In this document: piece after piece, positions 10,359 through 19,370 of the stretch
How positions within the stretch are numbered: position 1 is the first letter of the stretch
Layout of the letters: each line of letters starts with the position of its first letter
Assembly: GCF_020295405.1 (NCBI RefSeq)
Contig: NZ_JADEYP010000019.1
Span: 19,413-83,412 of the forward strand
Reading direction: 5' to 3'
DNA from: Sphingobacterium bovistauri
GTDB taxonomy: Bacteria > Bacteroidota > Bacteroidia > Sphingobacteriales > Sphingobacteriaceae
DNA length: 64,000 nt
Translations under genes and position numbers: made by a program
The notes under the pieces: generated by a model
Told to the model about the DNA's origin: nothing
The model's input: only the letters and a program-made list of their open reading frames with translations
The model's database searches: none

Positions 10359-10466
10359 AATATCTTTTTTTCGAAAAAGCTCCATAATGTGCTGGCCAAT
10401 TAATAAGCCATACACCTAGTCAACCAGCCAATCGATCAATTGTAGTATTTTTAGTAAATTTAACGT

Positions 10467-11204
10467 ATGGCATCACAGTACTTTAAAACACGGAAAGCTT
10501 TCGATTTCAAAGCACACGCTTATGCATTGGGCAATATTATGGGTGTCCGTCCCGAATATGAGGATAACCATTTTCTATTGAAGTTATATAGCCTTGACGA
10601 ATCTTTATATGGAGACTATTATGGCTATCACCTAGACTATTATCTGTTAAAAAGAGCTGACAATAAGGAGAAAGATTTCTTTACCCATATTTGGTATATT
10701 GTATCTGATAGAATCGCTTATTTTCAGGGACGTGATCCCTTTTCCTTGAAACATGCCTTTTACCTATCCAATATCGACAAGCTGAAAGCCTTCCAGTCTT
10801 TTCTTTCCCCCAAAGATCAGTGGAACATCCGACCTAACGATGTCCTGTTAAAAGAAAAAGACGAACTGATTGCTAAGCTCCAAAAGGAAAACAAGCAGCT
10901 ATCTAACTTTAGGGTTAATCGAAAGATAGAAATCTACGATGACCATTTTACTACAGTAATAGACCTTCTACAGCAGTTGCAGACCTTGAAATTACCCAAT
11001 GGAGCACCTCTGTTGAGACGGGATCAACAAAGCCCGTATTATAAAATACTATCCAATTATTTCAGTAATAACAAAAAAGAAATCTCGCTCGATACAGCAC
11101 GAAACTATTTTGTTGACAAAGCTCCTGAAGATGCGCAGAAAGGCGTTGAGATTCCAGAAAACCGAAAACTGTTTCGTATCATCCCCCTCGAATATAAAGA
11201 TTAA
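10467..11204 (+). CDS. Conserved backbone protein of the element, 245 residues, unknown function
   Basis: The first gene of the mobilization module. The product is soluble, rich in Tyr and Lys, with a likely coiled coil at residues 125-150 (LLKEKDELIAKLQKENKQLS). I see no enzyme motif or HTH I can name. Its counterpart at 46921-47658 has the same length and differs at only a few residues, so it is under constraint. First place in the module, after the hairpin cluster and ahead of an excisionase-like HTH gene, suggests a part in replication, excision or regulation of the element. That is inference. A 126 bp gap with a short TGACCA/TGGTCA hairpin separates it from the next gene. Confidence 0.75.
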   Translation: MASQYFKTRKAFDFKAHAYALGNIMGVRPEYEDNHFLLKLYSLDESLYGDYYGYHLDYYLLKRADNKEKDFFTHIWYIVSDRIAYFQGRDPFSLKHAFYLSNIDKLKAFQSFLSPKDQWNIRPNDVLLKEKDELIAKLQKENKQLSNFRVNRKIEIYDDHFTTVIDLLQQLQTLKLPNGAPLLRRDQQSPYYKILSNYFSNNKKEISLDTARNYFVDKAPEDAQKGVEIPENRKLFRIIPLEYKD

Positions 11205-11330
11205 TCTCTCATTTAATAATTGAACATGACCATGACGACTATTTGGTCATCTAAAAAGTATTTCCAAGCCCGAACTTTGTTCCATCGGAGGTGAAAAGAT
11301 CACTTTCTTAATAAATAAAATCGGATCAAT

Positions 11331-11612
11331 ATGGAAGTAGACATCGTAACAAAACAGGACTTAAGAACATTTAAAAGCGAAATTCTGGAAGAGATGAGAG
11401 CAATCCTCCAAGAGAAGGGTAACCAAATGAATAGTACTGACCGCAGTTGGCTACGCAGTGCAGAAGTTCGGAAAATGCTCCGTATATCTGCTGGAACTCT
11501 TCAAAATCTTCGAATTAACGGAACACTACCTTATCGTAAGATCGGAGGAACAATGTATTACCAGAGTCAAGACATCCACAATATGATGGAGGGGAGAAGA
11601 GACAATGGATAA
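11331..11612 (+). CDS. Excisionase-type HTH protein (HTH_17/MerR-like)
   Basis: A 93-residue protein. Residues 1-35 are helical and acidic. Residues 40-88 form a winged HTH of the HTH_17 class, with the sequence order WLRSAEVRKMLRIS, then TLQNLRINGTLPYRKIGG. Such proteins in Bacteroidota mobile elements act as recombination directionality factors or as regulators of excision and mobilization genes. The stop overlaps the start of the next gene by 8 bp, so the two are translated from one transcript. The copy at 47785-48066 differs at a few positions. Confidence 0.8.
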   Translation: MEVDIVTKQDLRTFKSEILEEMRAILQEKGNQMNSTDRSWLRSAEVRKMLRISAGTLQNLRINGTLPYRKIGGTMYYQSQDIHNMMEGRRDNG

Positions 11613-11928
11613 GAATCTACATATACCAAAACATGCATACAGTACCTTTTTTGAACGTGTCGGAGAGGATAGTAGACTCTTACCTTCACATGTCGGACTG
11701 ATCATGGCATTGTTCTACTATCATAGCAGTGAAGATTTAGCAGAATTCTTTCATACCAGTCGAAGACAGTTGATGCGGTTTTCTCGTATACGTTCTATAG
11801 CTACCTATCACAAGTGTCTTTCAGAACTGGTAAGCTATGGTTATGTGGAATATATTCCATCATGGCATCCCATTAAAGCCAGTAAGTTCAGGTTTATCAA
11901 AATAACAGATAGGGATAATGAAGGCTAG
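11605..11928 (+). CDS. Small winged-helix-like backbone protein
   Basis: A 107-residue basic protein overlapping both neighbours (8 bp upstream, 11 bp downstream), so it is translationally coupled in the mobilization operon. The segment RRQLMRFSRIRSIATYHKCLSELVSYGYVEY reads like an HTH with a recognition helix followed by the wing of a replication-initiator or regulator-type winged helix; that assignment rests on pattern only. The copy at 48059-48382 differs most around residues 40-55, where DLAEFFHTSRRQL corresponds to KPVEFFHASRRQM. Confidence 0.7.
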   Translation: MDKNLHIPKHAYSTFFERVGEDSRLLPSHVGLIMALFYYHSSEDLAEFFHTSRRQLMRFSRIRSIATYHKCLSELVSYGYVEYIPSWHPIKASKFRFIKITDRDNEG

Positions 11929-12475
11929 AGTCGATGAAAATATTAAATCAGTACGTTTCTCGACAGAAATTGATGAACGACTGGCTATACTTTCACGTAA
12001 ACTCGGACGTACCAAACGGATGCTTGTGATACAGATGGTCGACTATTTCTATAAAAGTAAAAAGGATCCAGCTGACCTCAATGACGAAGTTCTAAAAAAA
12101 GAATTATCAAGTGGAGTAAACCGTATACTGTCCTTTATCCGAAAACAAGAAAGCGATCTTTTGGTCCCGATTTATTCTATGTCGAGTGAACTGATTACGT
12201 TGACCAAACTACTAGGATCTATCAGTAAAGTGATAGCAGAAGGTCAGCTTAAAGGTAATGAATCCAATAATGAGAATCTGAAACAGATCAAAACCTTAGA
12301 TAATCATCTAAAACAGCTATTGACTAAGGTTGGAGAGAAGGAAACCTTGAAGTCCCATTTCGGAAAGATACTGGAGCATTATATCACTCAACGAGAAACC
12401 TTGGGCTGGTCGGTATCGGCTGTGAAGAATGAAGAACTTGCTAAACAAGTACGTAATGCTTTAGATAAGTTATAG
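11918..12475 (+). CDS. BfmA/BtgA-family mobilization protein
   Basis: A 185-residue protein. The N-terminus (residues 8-50) reads as a ribbon-helix-helix-type DNA-binding domain (VRFSTEIDERLAILSRKLGR) followed by KRMLVIQMVDYFYKS. A long helical region resembling a coiled coil takes up the rest. This matches BfmA/BtgA accessory mobilization proteins of Bacteroidota mobilizable elements, which bind oriT and help the relaxase. It overlaps the upstream gene by 11 bp and precedes the relaxase by 10 bp. The copy at 48372-48929 is nearly identical except in the 105-140 region. Confidence 0.82.
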   Translation: MKARVDENIKSVRFSTEIDERLAILSRKLGRTKRMLVIQMVDYFYKSKKDPADLNDEVLKKELSSGVNRILSFIRKQESDLLVPIYSMSSELITLTKLLGSISKVIAEGQLKGNESNNENLKQIKTLDNHLKQLLTKVGEKETLKSHFGKILEHYITQRETLGWSVSAVKNEELAKQVRNALDKL

Positions 12476-12485
12476 TAAAGAATAT

Positions 12486-13463
12486 ATGTATATCAATATC
12501 ACCACATCTGAAACTGGGGACAATAAAGGAAGCTGCGGAGCACTTGTCGCTTATTTAGAGAAGGAGAACAAGGATAAGAAACGGCTGGAGGATCATGAGA
12601 ACTGGTTTAACGGTAAGAGTACTTTTATCAAACCCCATGAAGTACGGATTGGAATCGATAATAATATAGCTAAACTAACAAAGGGAGATAGTAAGTTTTT
12701 TCTGATTAATATAAACCCGAGTCAAAAAGAACTACACTTTTTGATATCTCAATTTGGAGAGGAGGGAGTGAAGGATAAGCTTAAGGAATTTGCCATTAAA
12801 GTCATGGACGAATATGCTAAAAACTTTAAGCGGGATACTATCCGCAATCATAAAGATCTGCTTTGGTATGGCAAACTGGAAAACTACCGTTATTATGGCT
12901 ATAATGATAAAGAAGTGAAGAACGGAACCAGACAACGTGGTGATCGTAAGGAAGGGCAGCAGTTACATGTACAGATCATTGTCAGCCGCAAAGATATCAC
13001 CAACAAGATCAAACTTAGCCCGCAGAATACATCACGAGGAAAGAACGCTTCGCATTCGGCAAAGCTGGGGCAATTTGATCGCACGGCTTTCAAGCAGTCG
13101 GGAGAATCGTTATTTGATGAAATGTTTGGTTTTAACCGTGGACTGAAAGAACGGATGGATTATGCCAATATAATGAAGAACGGAACAATACAACAGAAAG
13201 CACAGTTACAGGTTTTGAACAATGTTTTGGAAGCACATCCACAACAGAAGAATAATCAAATAATAGATAACATTATAACCAACATTCCTGCGGGACAACA
13301 CTTCTATATAGATGGTATGTTGTCCTCTATTTTTAATGAAGGATGGGAGATTTTCGATATGTTTCTAGAGCCGCTAGGGGGCATATCTGGAGGTCAAGAT
13401 AATATAGAGGAGAATAAGAATAAAAAAATGCGAAAGAAGAGAGGGAATCAAGTAAAAAGATAG
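12486..13463 (+). CDS. Relaxase-like mobilization protein (DUF5712 type)
   Basis: A 325-residue protein with the features I associate with the DUF5712/MobB-type proteins of Bacteroidota mobilizable units: an N-terminal YINITTSETGDNKGSCGALV, a conserved WYGKLENYRYY block (127-137), GQQLHVQIIVSRKD (157-170) and KLGQFDRTAFKQSGESLFDEMFGF. The His161-Val-Gln163 stretch sits where HUH relaxases have their metal-binding His pair, with Gln in place of the second His. Tyrosines in the YRYYGY block are candidate catalytic residues. The expected role is nicking oriT and piloting the strand into a helper's conjugation channel. The copy at 48940-49917 is almost identical. Confidence 0.8.
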   Translation: MYINITTSETGDNKGSCGALVAYLEKENKDKKRLEDHENWFNGKSTFIKPHEVRIGIDNNIAKLTKGDSKFFLININPSQKELHFLISQFGEEGVKDKLKEFAIKVMDEYAKNFKRDTIRNHKDLLWYGKLENYRYYGYNDKEVKNGTRQRGDRKEGQQLHVQIIVSRKDITNKIKLSPQNTSRGKNASHSAKLGQFDRTAFKQSGESLFDEMFGFNRGLKERMDYANIMKNGTIQQKAQLQVLNNVLEAHPQQKNNQIIDNIITNIPAGQHFYIDGMLSSIFNEGWEIFDMFLEPLGGISGGQDNIEENKNKKMRKKRGNQVKR

Positions 13464-13824
13464 TTTTACTCCCTGTGGCACACCTGCTAGCCTTCCTTCG
13501 TCAGTAAGCAGGTAAGCCTCGGTCGGGATTGCAAGAGGTATTTTGCTAAAGCGTATACCACTTGCGAAGTATTAAGAGGCAGCATCTATTAAATTAATCG
13601 GAAGAGCTACCCATCTTCACCACTATGGCAAAGCTACCCACGGATTCGAAAAGTTCAAGGGTAAATAAACACTGTCCTATGCCTAGGCTATCGCAGTGTG
13701 CCCTTGACCCAATTTCGTATCCTTGCTCAATAGTAGCCTAAGCGATGAAAATGGACTGGTACGTACAGATCTCGATAAAAAAATAAAGTACAGTTGAAGA
13801 ATTAATAATGATTCAATATGCTAG
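13464..13824. other. Conserved non-coding region with candidate oriT hairpins
   Basis: No gene is visible in these 361 bp, yet the sequence is conserved in the other element (49918-50278). Two imperfect hairpins stand out: ACCTGCT/AGCAGGT (13482-13488 with 13507-13513), and GCAAGAGGTAT facing ATACCACTTGC with one A/A mismatch (13531-13565). Placement directly behind the relaxase gene and strong conservation make this the best candidate for the transfer origin. No nick site can be read from sequence alone. Confidence 0.4.
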
Positions 13825-14139
13825 CTAGAAAACCAGATTTCTATTAAATTCCTTAGAAATACTACATTATCCGAAATACCAAACAGTAGTTTCCAAGAAA
13901 GAATAAGTCTTTATACTGAACAAAATGAAATCTATCAGATTCTAAAACAATACGAAATTCGATACATTCAACAGTTAATAAGCATTTTGAATTCCCCTTC
14001 TAATCATCGAATTCATGCATTAGCATTACCTCAACCAGATTTATACCATACACTTACTATCAAAGAAAAGATGGCTTACTTAAACATTAGCAATTTTAAA
14101 TACTATTACCGCGCATTATCCTATCATTTACATGTATAA
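13825..14139 (+). pseudogene. Truncated Crp/Fnr-like regulator, C-terminal fragment
   Basis: An open frame of 104 codons follows a TAG at 13822-13824 and ends at the TAA at 14137-14139, with no suitable start codon upstream. The translation contains an arrangement typical of the C-terminus of Bacteroidota Crp/Fnr-like regulators: QQLISILNSPSNHRIHAL, then a P-D-L segment, then IKEKMAYLNISNFKYYYRAL, corresponding to the HTH. The cyclic-nucleotide-binding half is missing. The same truncation exists at 50279-50593 with an intact frame and many amino-acid changes, so the loss predates the split of the elements. It may be a remnant or may use a non-standard start. Confidence 0.5.
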
Positions 14140-14211
14140 GAAATATGCTAATAGCATAATTTTATAAATAAACAGTTGTAGAGATTTGGAATAAACAAAC
14201 ATCTACAATTT

Positions 14212-14277
14212 ATGAAAAAGTATAAAAAGAAATTTGCCTTATTCCCGATTAAGGCCATACCCTTTTACAAAACGTGA
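14212..14277 (+). CDS. Micro-ORF, 21-residue basic peptide
   Basis: A short ATG frame beginning MKKYKKKFALFPIKAIP, 90 bp before the secreted small protein gene and on the same strand. The matching place in the other element (50666-50740) has a 24-residue frame beginning MKKYKMKFALFKIKVSP. Start, N-terminal half and position are kept while flanking DNA diverges, which argues for translation. It could be a leader peptide controlling the downstream gene, or a small amphipathic peptide product. The function is unknown. Confidence 0.45.
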   Translation: MKKYKKKFALFPIKAIPFYKT

Positions 14278-14366
14278 AACTGGTAGGCCAAAATATATTA
14301 AAACAAGGGCTTAGAAGTGATTCTAAAACAATACATAATTCTATAAATAACTAAAAAATTAAAGCA

Positions 14367-14741
14367 ATGAAAAAATCAAATTTAATAGCTGGGGTAACAG
14401 TTTTTTCCTTAATTCTAGGAATATTCTATATTGTAAAAGCTTCAAATTCAAATATTGACGCTCCAATTTCGAACATGAATTACTTAAATCAAACTTGGTA
14501 TTTTCAAGGTGGTGATCCAACTAACCCAGATCATTATTCTGATCAACCGATTCCTAACAAACCTTGCGGTGAGACTGAAGAAGTAATTTGCCAAATTAGT
14601 GCTCCAGATTCTCTTGGAAAACCAAGAATGTCTGCAATTGTACCCGACACTTCTCCATCACAAACAGTATTACAACAAATTAATGAAGCGACAAACAATC
14701 TTACTCCTAATGAAACAGCTCTTTCATTTCGGGAAGAATAA
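14367..14741 (+). CDS. Small secreted/membrane-anchored protein with CX7C motif (DUF6520-like)
   Basis: A 124-residue protein. Residues 1-25 form a signal peptide or anchor (MKK, then a hydrophobic stretch, then VKAS). The exported part carries TWYFQGGDPTNP (43-54) and two cysteines spaced CX7C (Cys67, Cys75) in PCGETEEVICQI. It recalls the DUF6520 family of small Bacteroidota exported proteins, which also have a late cysteine pair; that link is by pattern. The counterpart at 50811-51200 keeps the TWYF.G, DPTNP and CX7C features with low identity elsewhere. It converges on the SusD/SusC/TlpA operon and shares a terminator with it. The thioredoxin-like partner suggests the cysteine pair is a disulfide substrate (inference). 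Confidence 0.7.
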   Translation: MKKSNLIAGVTVFSLILGIFYIVKASNSNIDAPISNMNYLNQTWYFQGGDPTNPDHYSDQPIPNKPCGETEEVICQISAPDSLGKPRMSAIVPDTSPSQTVLQQINEATNNLTPNETALSFREE

Positions 14742-14752
14742 TTAAACATAGA

Positions 14753-14774
14753 GAGAGCAGTCTTTGCTGCTCTC
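14753..14774. terminator. Bidirectional terminator between small secreted protein and susD
   Basis: Perfect hairpin GAGAGCAG/CTGCTCTC with a 6 nt loop between two convergent genes. It is followed by AT-rich sequence rather than a strong T-run on the plus strand. The equivalent site in the other element (51203-51230) has a quite different stem at the same position. Confidence 0.65.
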
Positions 14775-14793
14775 CTATTAAAACATATTAAAT

Positions 14794-16173
14794 TTACCTT
14801 TTATTTTGTTGAATACCAGTCATATTTATTACTTCTTCTGGAATTAAATAAGTATATCTAAGATCATTTGGCTTAAGTTCACTTGTTAGTGTATTGTTTA
14901 GAAATTGTCGAGTTAAAGTGACCTTGAAATTATCATCTCTGTTAAGTCTTCTCAAGTCTGACCAGCGAATCCCTCTAAAAATTAAACCTTTTCTTCTCTC
15001 TTTTAAAATAAACTTCAATACTTCCAACTTATCCTCTGAATTGAAATCAAGATACGTGTTTGACTTCCACCGTAGCTTCAAAAATTTATTCATTATTATT
15101 AGAGCTTCTTTCAAGTTGTTCATTCTCGCAAGACATTCTGCTTGAATAAAATACAATTCATCTATAGCAAGTCCTGTAAAGATCATCACACTTGATCCTG
15201 AATGGCTTGCTTTAAAGCTAAATGTCCCATTTGCTTTCGCATTAAAATATAGATATTTACGTAAATCATTATCATCAAAAGAATTGTAAACTGAAGGTGC
15301 AACATTACTTCTACTAGCAGTAATATAAGATGCTGTATTACAAATGGCATGATAAATCACTTCTTTTCCCATAACCTCCAGCGGATTAGAAGTTGTAATA
15401 GGCAGTGTGTTAAAATCTATCAAATAATTATCATATTCCAATGCTTTTTCAGCATACTGCAAAGCCATTTCATAATTCTCCATGGATAAGTATACACGAG
15501 CTAATAGTGCAGCTGCTGCTTGCTTATCTGGTCTTGTTTTATGTATTTGCTGAACTGGTAACAATTCATATCCTTGTTTCAATTCTTCCAATATGGTTTC
15601 ATAAACGTTTGCTATTGTTGGTCTATATGATTGTTCACTAAAATCTGAGCTGGGACGATAGACTACACCTAGATTATCATTTTTACTATTAGGAACATAC
15701 GGTTCACTGTATATTTGGGATAAAATATAATAATTAAAGCTTTTTACAAATAACGCTTCACCCTTTAATTGATTTTTCAGATTATTATCAACATCATTCA
15801 TACGATCTAATGTTTCTAAAACAACATTAGAAATCAGTATTGTTCTATAAGGTTTTGACCATTGCAATGATATATCCGACAGTTGAAATTGCGGATGATT
15901 ATCCCATAAATAAATTTGTTGTTCAAACATTGGTCTTGATGTAAACACAGTGTAATCAACTACATAATCATCTGATCCCAATTCAATTAACCCTGGCGCA
16001 CTTTGGTTAATAGTATTAGCATCATCCAGTAAAAGTCTAAGGTCACTTAATGTTTCTGGAATATTAACTGAAATTTGTGGTTTTGCATCCAAAAATTCGT
16101 TACATGAAATATGAGTTAAAATAAGTAGCGTTAAGATCAGCCACTTACCTATATTAAATAAAATTAGTTTCAT
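14794..16173 (-). CDS. RagB/SusD family outer-membrane lipoprotein
   Basis: A 459-residue protein with a lipoprotein signal (hydrophobic residues 8-23, then THISC with Cys24 as the lipidated residue). It has SusD-like helical TPR content, a conserved RRKGLIFRGIRWSDLRRLNR region and a YLIPEEVINMT C-terminus typical of this family. SusD proteins cap the SusC transporter and bind its ligand at the cell surface. It is the last gene of the TlpA-SusC-SusD operon, 8 bp after susC. The counterpart at 51235-52605 is clearly homologous but strongly diverged, unlike the flanking backbone, so this gene belongs to a swapped cassette. Confidence 0.9.
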   Translation of the reverse strand: MKLILFNIGKWLILTLLILTHISCNEFLDAKPQISVNIPETLSDLRLLLDDANTINQSAPGLIELGSDDYVVDYTVFTSRPMFEQQIYLWDNHPQFQLSDISLQWSKPYRTILISNVVLETLDRMNDVDNNLKNQLKGEALFVKSFNYYILSQIYSEPYVPNSKNDNLGVVYRPSSDFSEQSYRPTIANVYETILEELKQGYELLPVQQIHKTRPDKQAAAALLARVYLSMENYEMALQYAEKALEYDNYLIDFNTLPITTSNPLEVMGKEVIYHAICNTASYITASRSNVAPSVYNSFDDNDLRKYLYFNAKANGTFSFKASHSGSSVMIFTGLAIDELYFIQAECLARMNNLKEALIIMNKFLKLRWKSNTYLDFNSEDKLEVLKFILKERRKGLIFRGIRWSDLRRLNRDDNFKVTLTRQFLNNTLTSELKPNDLRYTYLIPEEVINMTGIQQNKR

Positions 16174-16181
16174 AATATGAA

Positions 16182-19100
16182 TTATTTTAATGATATTTTA
16201 GTTCCAAGGCTATAATTTCTTAATGCAGGCATCCCACTATAATCAGGATCAATTCTATCGGAATTCGAAGTCCAAAGTAGAGCTACATTATTAATAGTAA
16301 AATAAAGTTGAATTCCTACTTTATTATTTTTAATTAGGGGAAATGAATATGCTATTCGTATATCATTTAATCTTATTAAATCACTTTTCCGAATATTTGC
16401 TTTTGATTGTGCATAAAATACATCTCTTATATTATTTGCAGGATAAATCATTGCAGGTATTGTTGTAAGATTCTCATCTCCTTTTTCTTTCCATCGTTTA
16501 TTAAAGTCACCATGAGATTCCCAGTTGTTATAAAGCGAGTTGTAATTGATTGTTTCCTTAAGAAAATATGCTCCAGCTTTAAAGACAATATTCATCATGA
16601 TTTCAAAACCGTTCCATTTTACCTCCGGATTAAAATATCCATAAGAGGGCGCTAATCCTGTACCATGATAAATTGTGTTTTGTAAAGAATCTTTAATTAA
16701 CAGATTATAACTTTCGGAAATTTCTCCATTTAATAATCCAGTTGGATTGCCTTCTGATGATAATCCCTGAAAGTTGTATGAAAAAACAGGATATAGGGAT
16801 TTACCTAACATCGGCGTAAGTGATTTACCTCCCTCCTTCGTGTAAGAGTCTGTTGCCGCAATTGTTCCATAAAATTTTTCCACTTTATTTGTACTTATAC
16901 TATATCCAGATCTCAAATTTACTTTGGTATTACCAATGGAAAAATCACTGTTTATTTTGGCATCCATTCCTTTTCCAGACAATTGTGCTACATTTCTTGT
17001 AATATAAAATTCACCATTTGAAGGATCTATAGGGTCGTTAGCAATTAAATTGACACTTTTTTTCTTATAAATCTCAAAACTTCCATTCAGTAATCTATTT
17101 AAAAAAGAAAATTCAAAACCAAGATTATCCATTCGAACATCCTCCCATTTCAGTCTTGGATTTGGTAAAGATGTTATTAAGGCATAAGGGAGATTTGAAT
17201 AACTAACAACACTATTTTGAGTCTTTATGATGGGTAAAGTATTCGCCAAACCACCAGAGTTGCCACCATGACCAGTTGTCAATTTCAATTTTAGATCGTC
17301 AATCCATTGATATTTTGCTATAAAATCTTCATTAACGATGTTCCATGATAACCCAGCTGACCATAGTGGATTCCACCTTTCATTTGCTTTAACACCAAAT
17401 GTATTCGCGGCATCTTTTCTAGCAGAAATTGAAAAAACATATTTATCATCAAAACTGTAACTTCCATTCATGTAAAATGAAACAAATCGTCTTATGTTCC
17501 TATTTTTACCTCCTATGTTTGGGATTATACTAGTTCCAAACATGTTATTATATGTTGGAAGTCTATCTGCTGTATTTATAGATGCATGAACCCATGTCCT
17601 TGGATCAACACCATATAGTCTATAAGAATCCGCGTTATTCAATCTATCTGAAATTTCCGATCCTATTAAAAAATCTATTCTATTTTTAGCGAATATTTGA
17701 TTGTAATTTGCTTGAATTCTTCCTCTATGACTAGCAATATTTTGTAATGATGTTGTATGCATATCACCTAATGGAACTCCATATGATAAAATATCCCCAA
17801 TAACCACTGAATGACGATTTATTAAGTTCCTTGTAGAAAAGGCACCCATACTTTCAATGTTAATTTGATTCGTATGCTGATTTTCATAACTATAAATACC
17901 ATTTATTTGAAATATATCTTTGAAAACTTTCCAATTAAGATTAAGATTAGCTTGAAAATGGTTCATTTGATTGGATAAATTAACTGCTGCAGCATCACGA
18001 ATGGGATTATATGTCCAATCCAACAAACGACTATCTAGACTTTGAATCTCACGTAAGTTATATTGATAAGGAATCGCAGGATATTCTCCGTTCTCATCAA
18101 CTAGTTTCGCATAGGGATACATGGCTGATTTACCTCCTCCAGGACTTATCTCAATCGTACCAGACTGTGCTTTTTTTTTAGAAAATGCATATGAAATTTG
18201 AGTTGATAAATTGAATTTATCACTAAATTTTAAGCTGTTTTGACTTCTAACAGTATACCTATTGTCACTATTTCCAATTTGTTCTCCAAAGCCTTTGTCA
18301 TGTCCAATTGAAAAGTAATAATTGGTATTTGTACCACCACCAGATAAAGAAAATGAATTTTGAATTTGATAACCATTTCTATATTGATATCTTAATAAAT
18401 CATCACGGTAATCATGGTTCTCATTTTTAATCAGAGATATAGCCTTCTCTAACTCATCGTCAGTTATAATATTAAGATTGTGGTCGTGCAGTAGGTCTAC
18501 TACTGGAGATGTGATATAATTCCATAGATTAGTACTAGTTAATATTGAGTTATAGTGCCCTTGTTTAAATAGCATAGTTTCGACGTCAATGAAATCTATG
18601 GAAGACATTCTGGGTATATATTTCAAATTTGGACGATTTCTAATCATAAGATTAGTGCTGAAATCGTATTTAATAGGCTGATTAAATTGACCTTTTTTAG
18701 TAGTTATTACAATAACGCCATTACCTGCCCTAGCCCCCCAAATAGATGCTGCCGCAGCGTCTTTTAAAATTGTTACGGATGCTACATCATTTGGATTAAT
18801 CATATTTATACTGCCATCAAATGGGAAATTATCGACCACAATTAACGGACCATGCATAGGTGTAGAAAGAGAGTTCAATCCCCTAACGTTAATTGTGGCA
18901 TTACCATCCCTACGGTCAAACTGTAATCCGGGAACTGTATTTTCTAATTGATCTAAAATATTCACAGAAATTCTCTGAGATAACTTCGAATTACCAATTA
19001 CTTCATAACTACCAGTTGAACGTTCTTTAGAAATCGTTTGATATCCAGTATTTACTACATTGACTTCTTCAATTTCTTGGTTTTTATGATTCATCAAAAC

Positions 19101-19370
19101 TATAATCGAGGTATTATTGTTATTATAAACTATAGTTTTACTTTCATAAGAAATATGTTTAAATAGCAATTCTCCATTATTTATATTTGAACGGAATTCA
19201 AATGAACCATTTACATCAGTATAATATTCAGTTTGGTTTGATTTATTTAACATAATAGAGACCCCTTGAATACCATTTCCTCTAGTATCTATGACTTTTC
19301 CCTTCAAAACAATCTGAGCATGTACAGCAAAACCTATTACTGTACAAAAAAGAGTAATAATATATCTCAT
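16182..19370 (-). CDS. SusC/RagA family TonB-dependent outer-membrane transporter
   Basis: A 1062-residue protein: signal peptide (1-18, ending VHA), carboxypeptidase-regulatory-like beta-sandwich (about 22-95), TonB plug with the SusC signature around NATINVRGLNSLS and DAAAASIWGARAGNGVIVITTKKG, then a 22-strand barrel ending in SLGTKISLK. It lacks the N-terminal STN domain of the host receptor at 26036-29464, so FecR-type surface signalling is not expected. Its start codon overlaps the TlpA-like gene stop (TAATG), showing translational coupling. The ligand is unknown; no glycan-degrading enzymes are nearby, so a peptide or other small substrate is as likely as a sugar. Confidence 0.92.
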   Translation of the reverse strand: MRYIITLFCTVIGFAVHAQIVLKGKVIDTRGNGIQGVSIMLNKSNQTEYYTDVNGSFEFRSNINNGELLFKHISYESKTIVYNNNNTSIIVLMNHKNQEIEEVNVVNTGYQTISKERSTGSYEVIGNSKLSQRISVNILDQLENTVPGLQFDRRDGNATINVRGLNSLSTPMHGPLIVVDNFPFDGSINMINPNDVASVTILKDAAAASIWGARAGNGVIVITTKKGQFNQPIKYDFSTNLMIRNRPNLKYIPRMSSIDFIDVETMLFKQGHYNSILTSTNLWNYITSPVVDLLHDHNLNIITDDELEKAISLIKNENHDYRDDLLRYQYRNGYQIQNSFSLSGGGTNTNYYFSIGHDKGFGEQIGNSDNRYTVRSQNSLKFSDKFNLSTQISYAFSKKKAQSGTIEISPGGGKSAMYPYAKLVDENGEYPAIPYQYNLREIQSLDSRLLDWTYNPIRDAAAVNLSNQMNHFQANLNLNWKVFKDIFQINGIYSYENQHTNQINIESMGAFSTRNLINRHSVVIGDILSYGVPLGDMHTTSLQNIASHRGRIQANYNQIFAKNRIDFLIGSEISDRLNNADSYRLYGVDPRTWVHASINTADRLPTYNNMFGTSIIPNIGGKNRNIRRFVSFYMNGSYSFDDKYVFSISARKDAANTFGVKANERWNPLWSAGLSWNIVNEDFIAKYQWIDDLKLKLTTGHGGNSGGLANTLPIIKTQNSVVSYSNLPYALITSLPNPRLKWEDVRMDNLGFEFSFLNRLLNGSFEIYKKKSVNLIANDPIDPSNGEFYITRNVAQLSGKGMDAKINSDFSIGNTKVNLRSGYSISTNKVEKFYGTIAATDSYTKEGGKSLTPMLGKSLYPVFSYNFQGLSSEGNPTGLLNGEISESYNLLIKDSLQNTIYHGTGLAPSYGYFNPEVKWNGFEIMMNIVFKAGAYFLKETINYNSLYNNWESHGDFNKRWKEKGDENLTTIPAMIYPANNIRDVFYAQSKANIRKSDLIRLNDIRIAYSFPLIKNNKVGIQLYFTINNVALLWTSNSDRIDPDYSGMPALRNYSLGTKISLK

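Larger units (their letters stand above)
10223..14175. repeat. Left backbone repeat block, copy 1
   Basis: Nearly identical to 46653-50629, with the offset fixed at 36,454 bp from the 245-residue gene onward. Copy 2 carries about 24 extra bp in the upstream spacer near 46850. The block holds a hairpin cluster, five mobilization-module genes, the candidate oriT and a truncated regulator. Similarity begins abruptly at 10223, at the edge of the defence cargo, and fades after about 14175, where the SusD/SusC/TlpA cassette starts. The sharp edges mark the borders of exchangeable slots. Confidence 0.9.
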
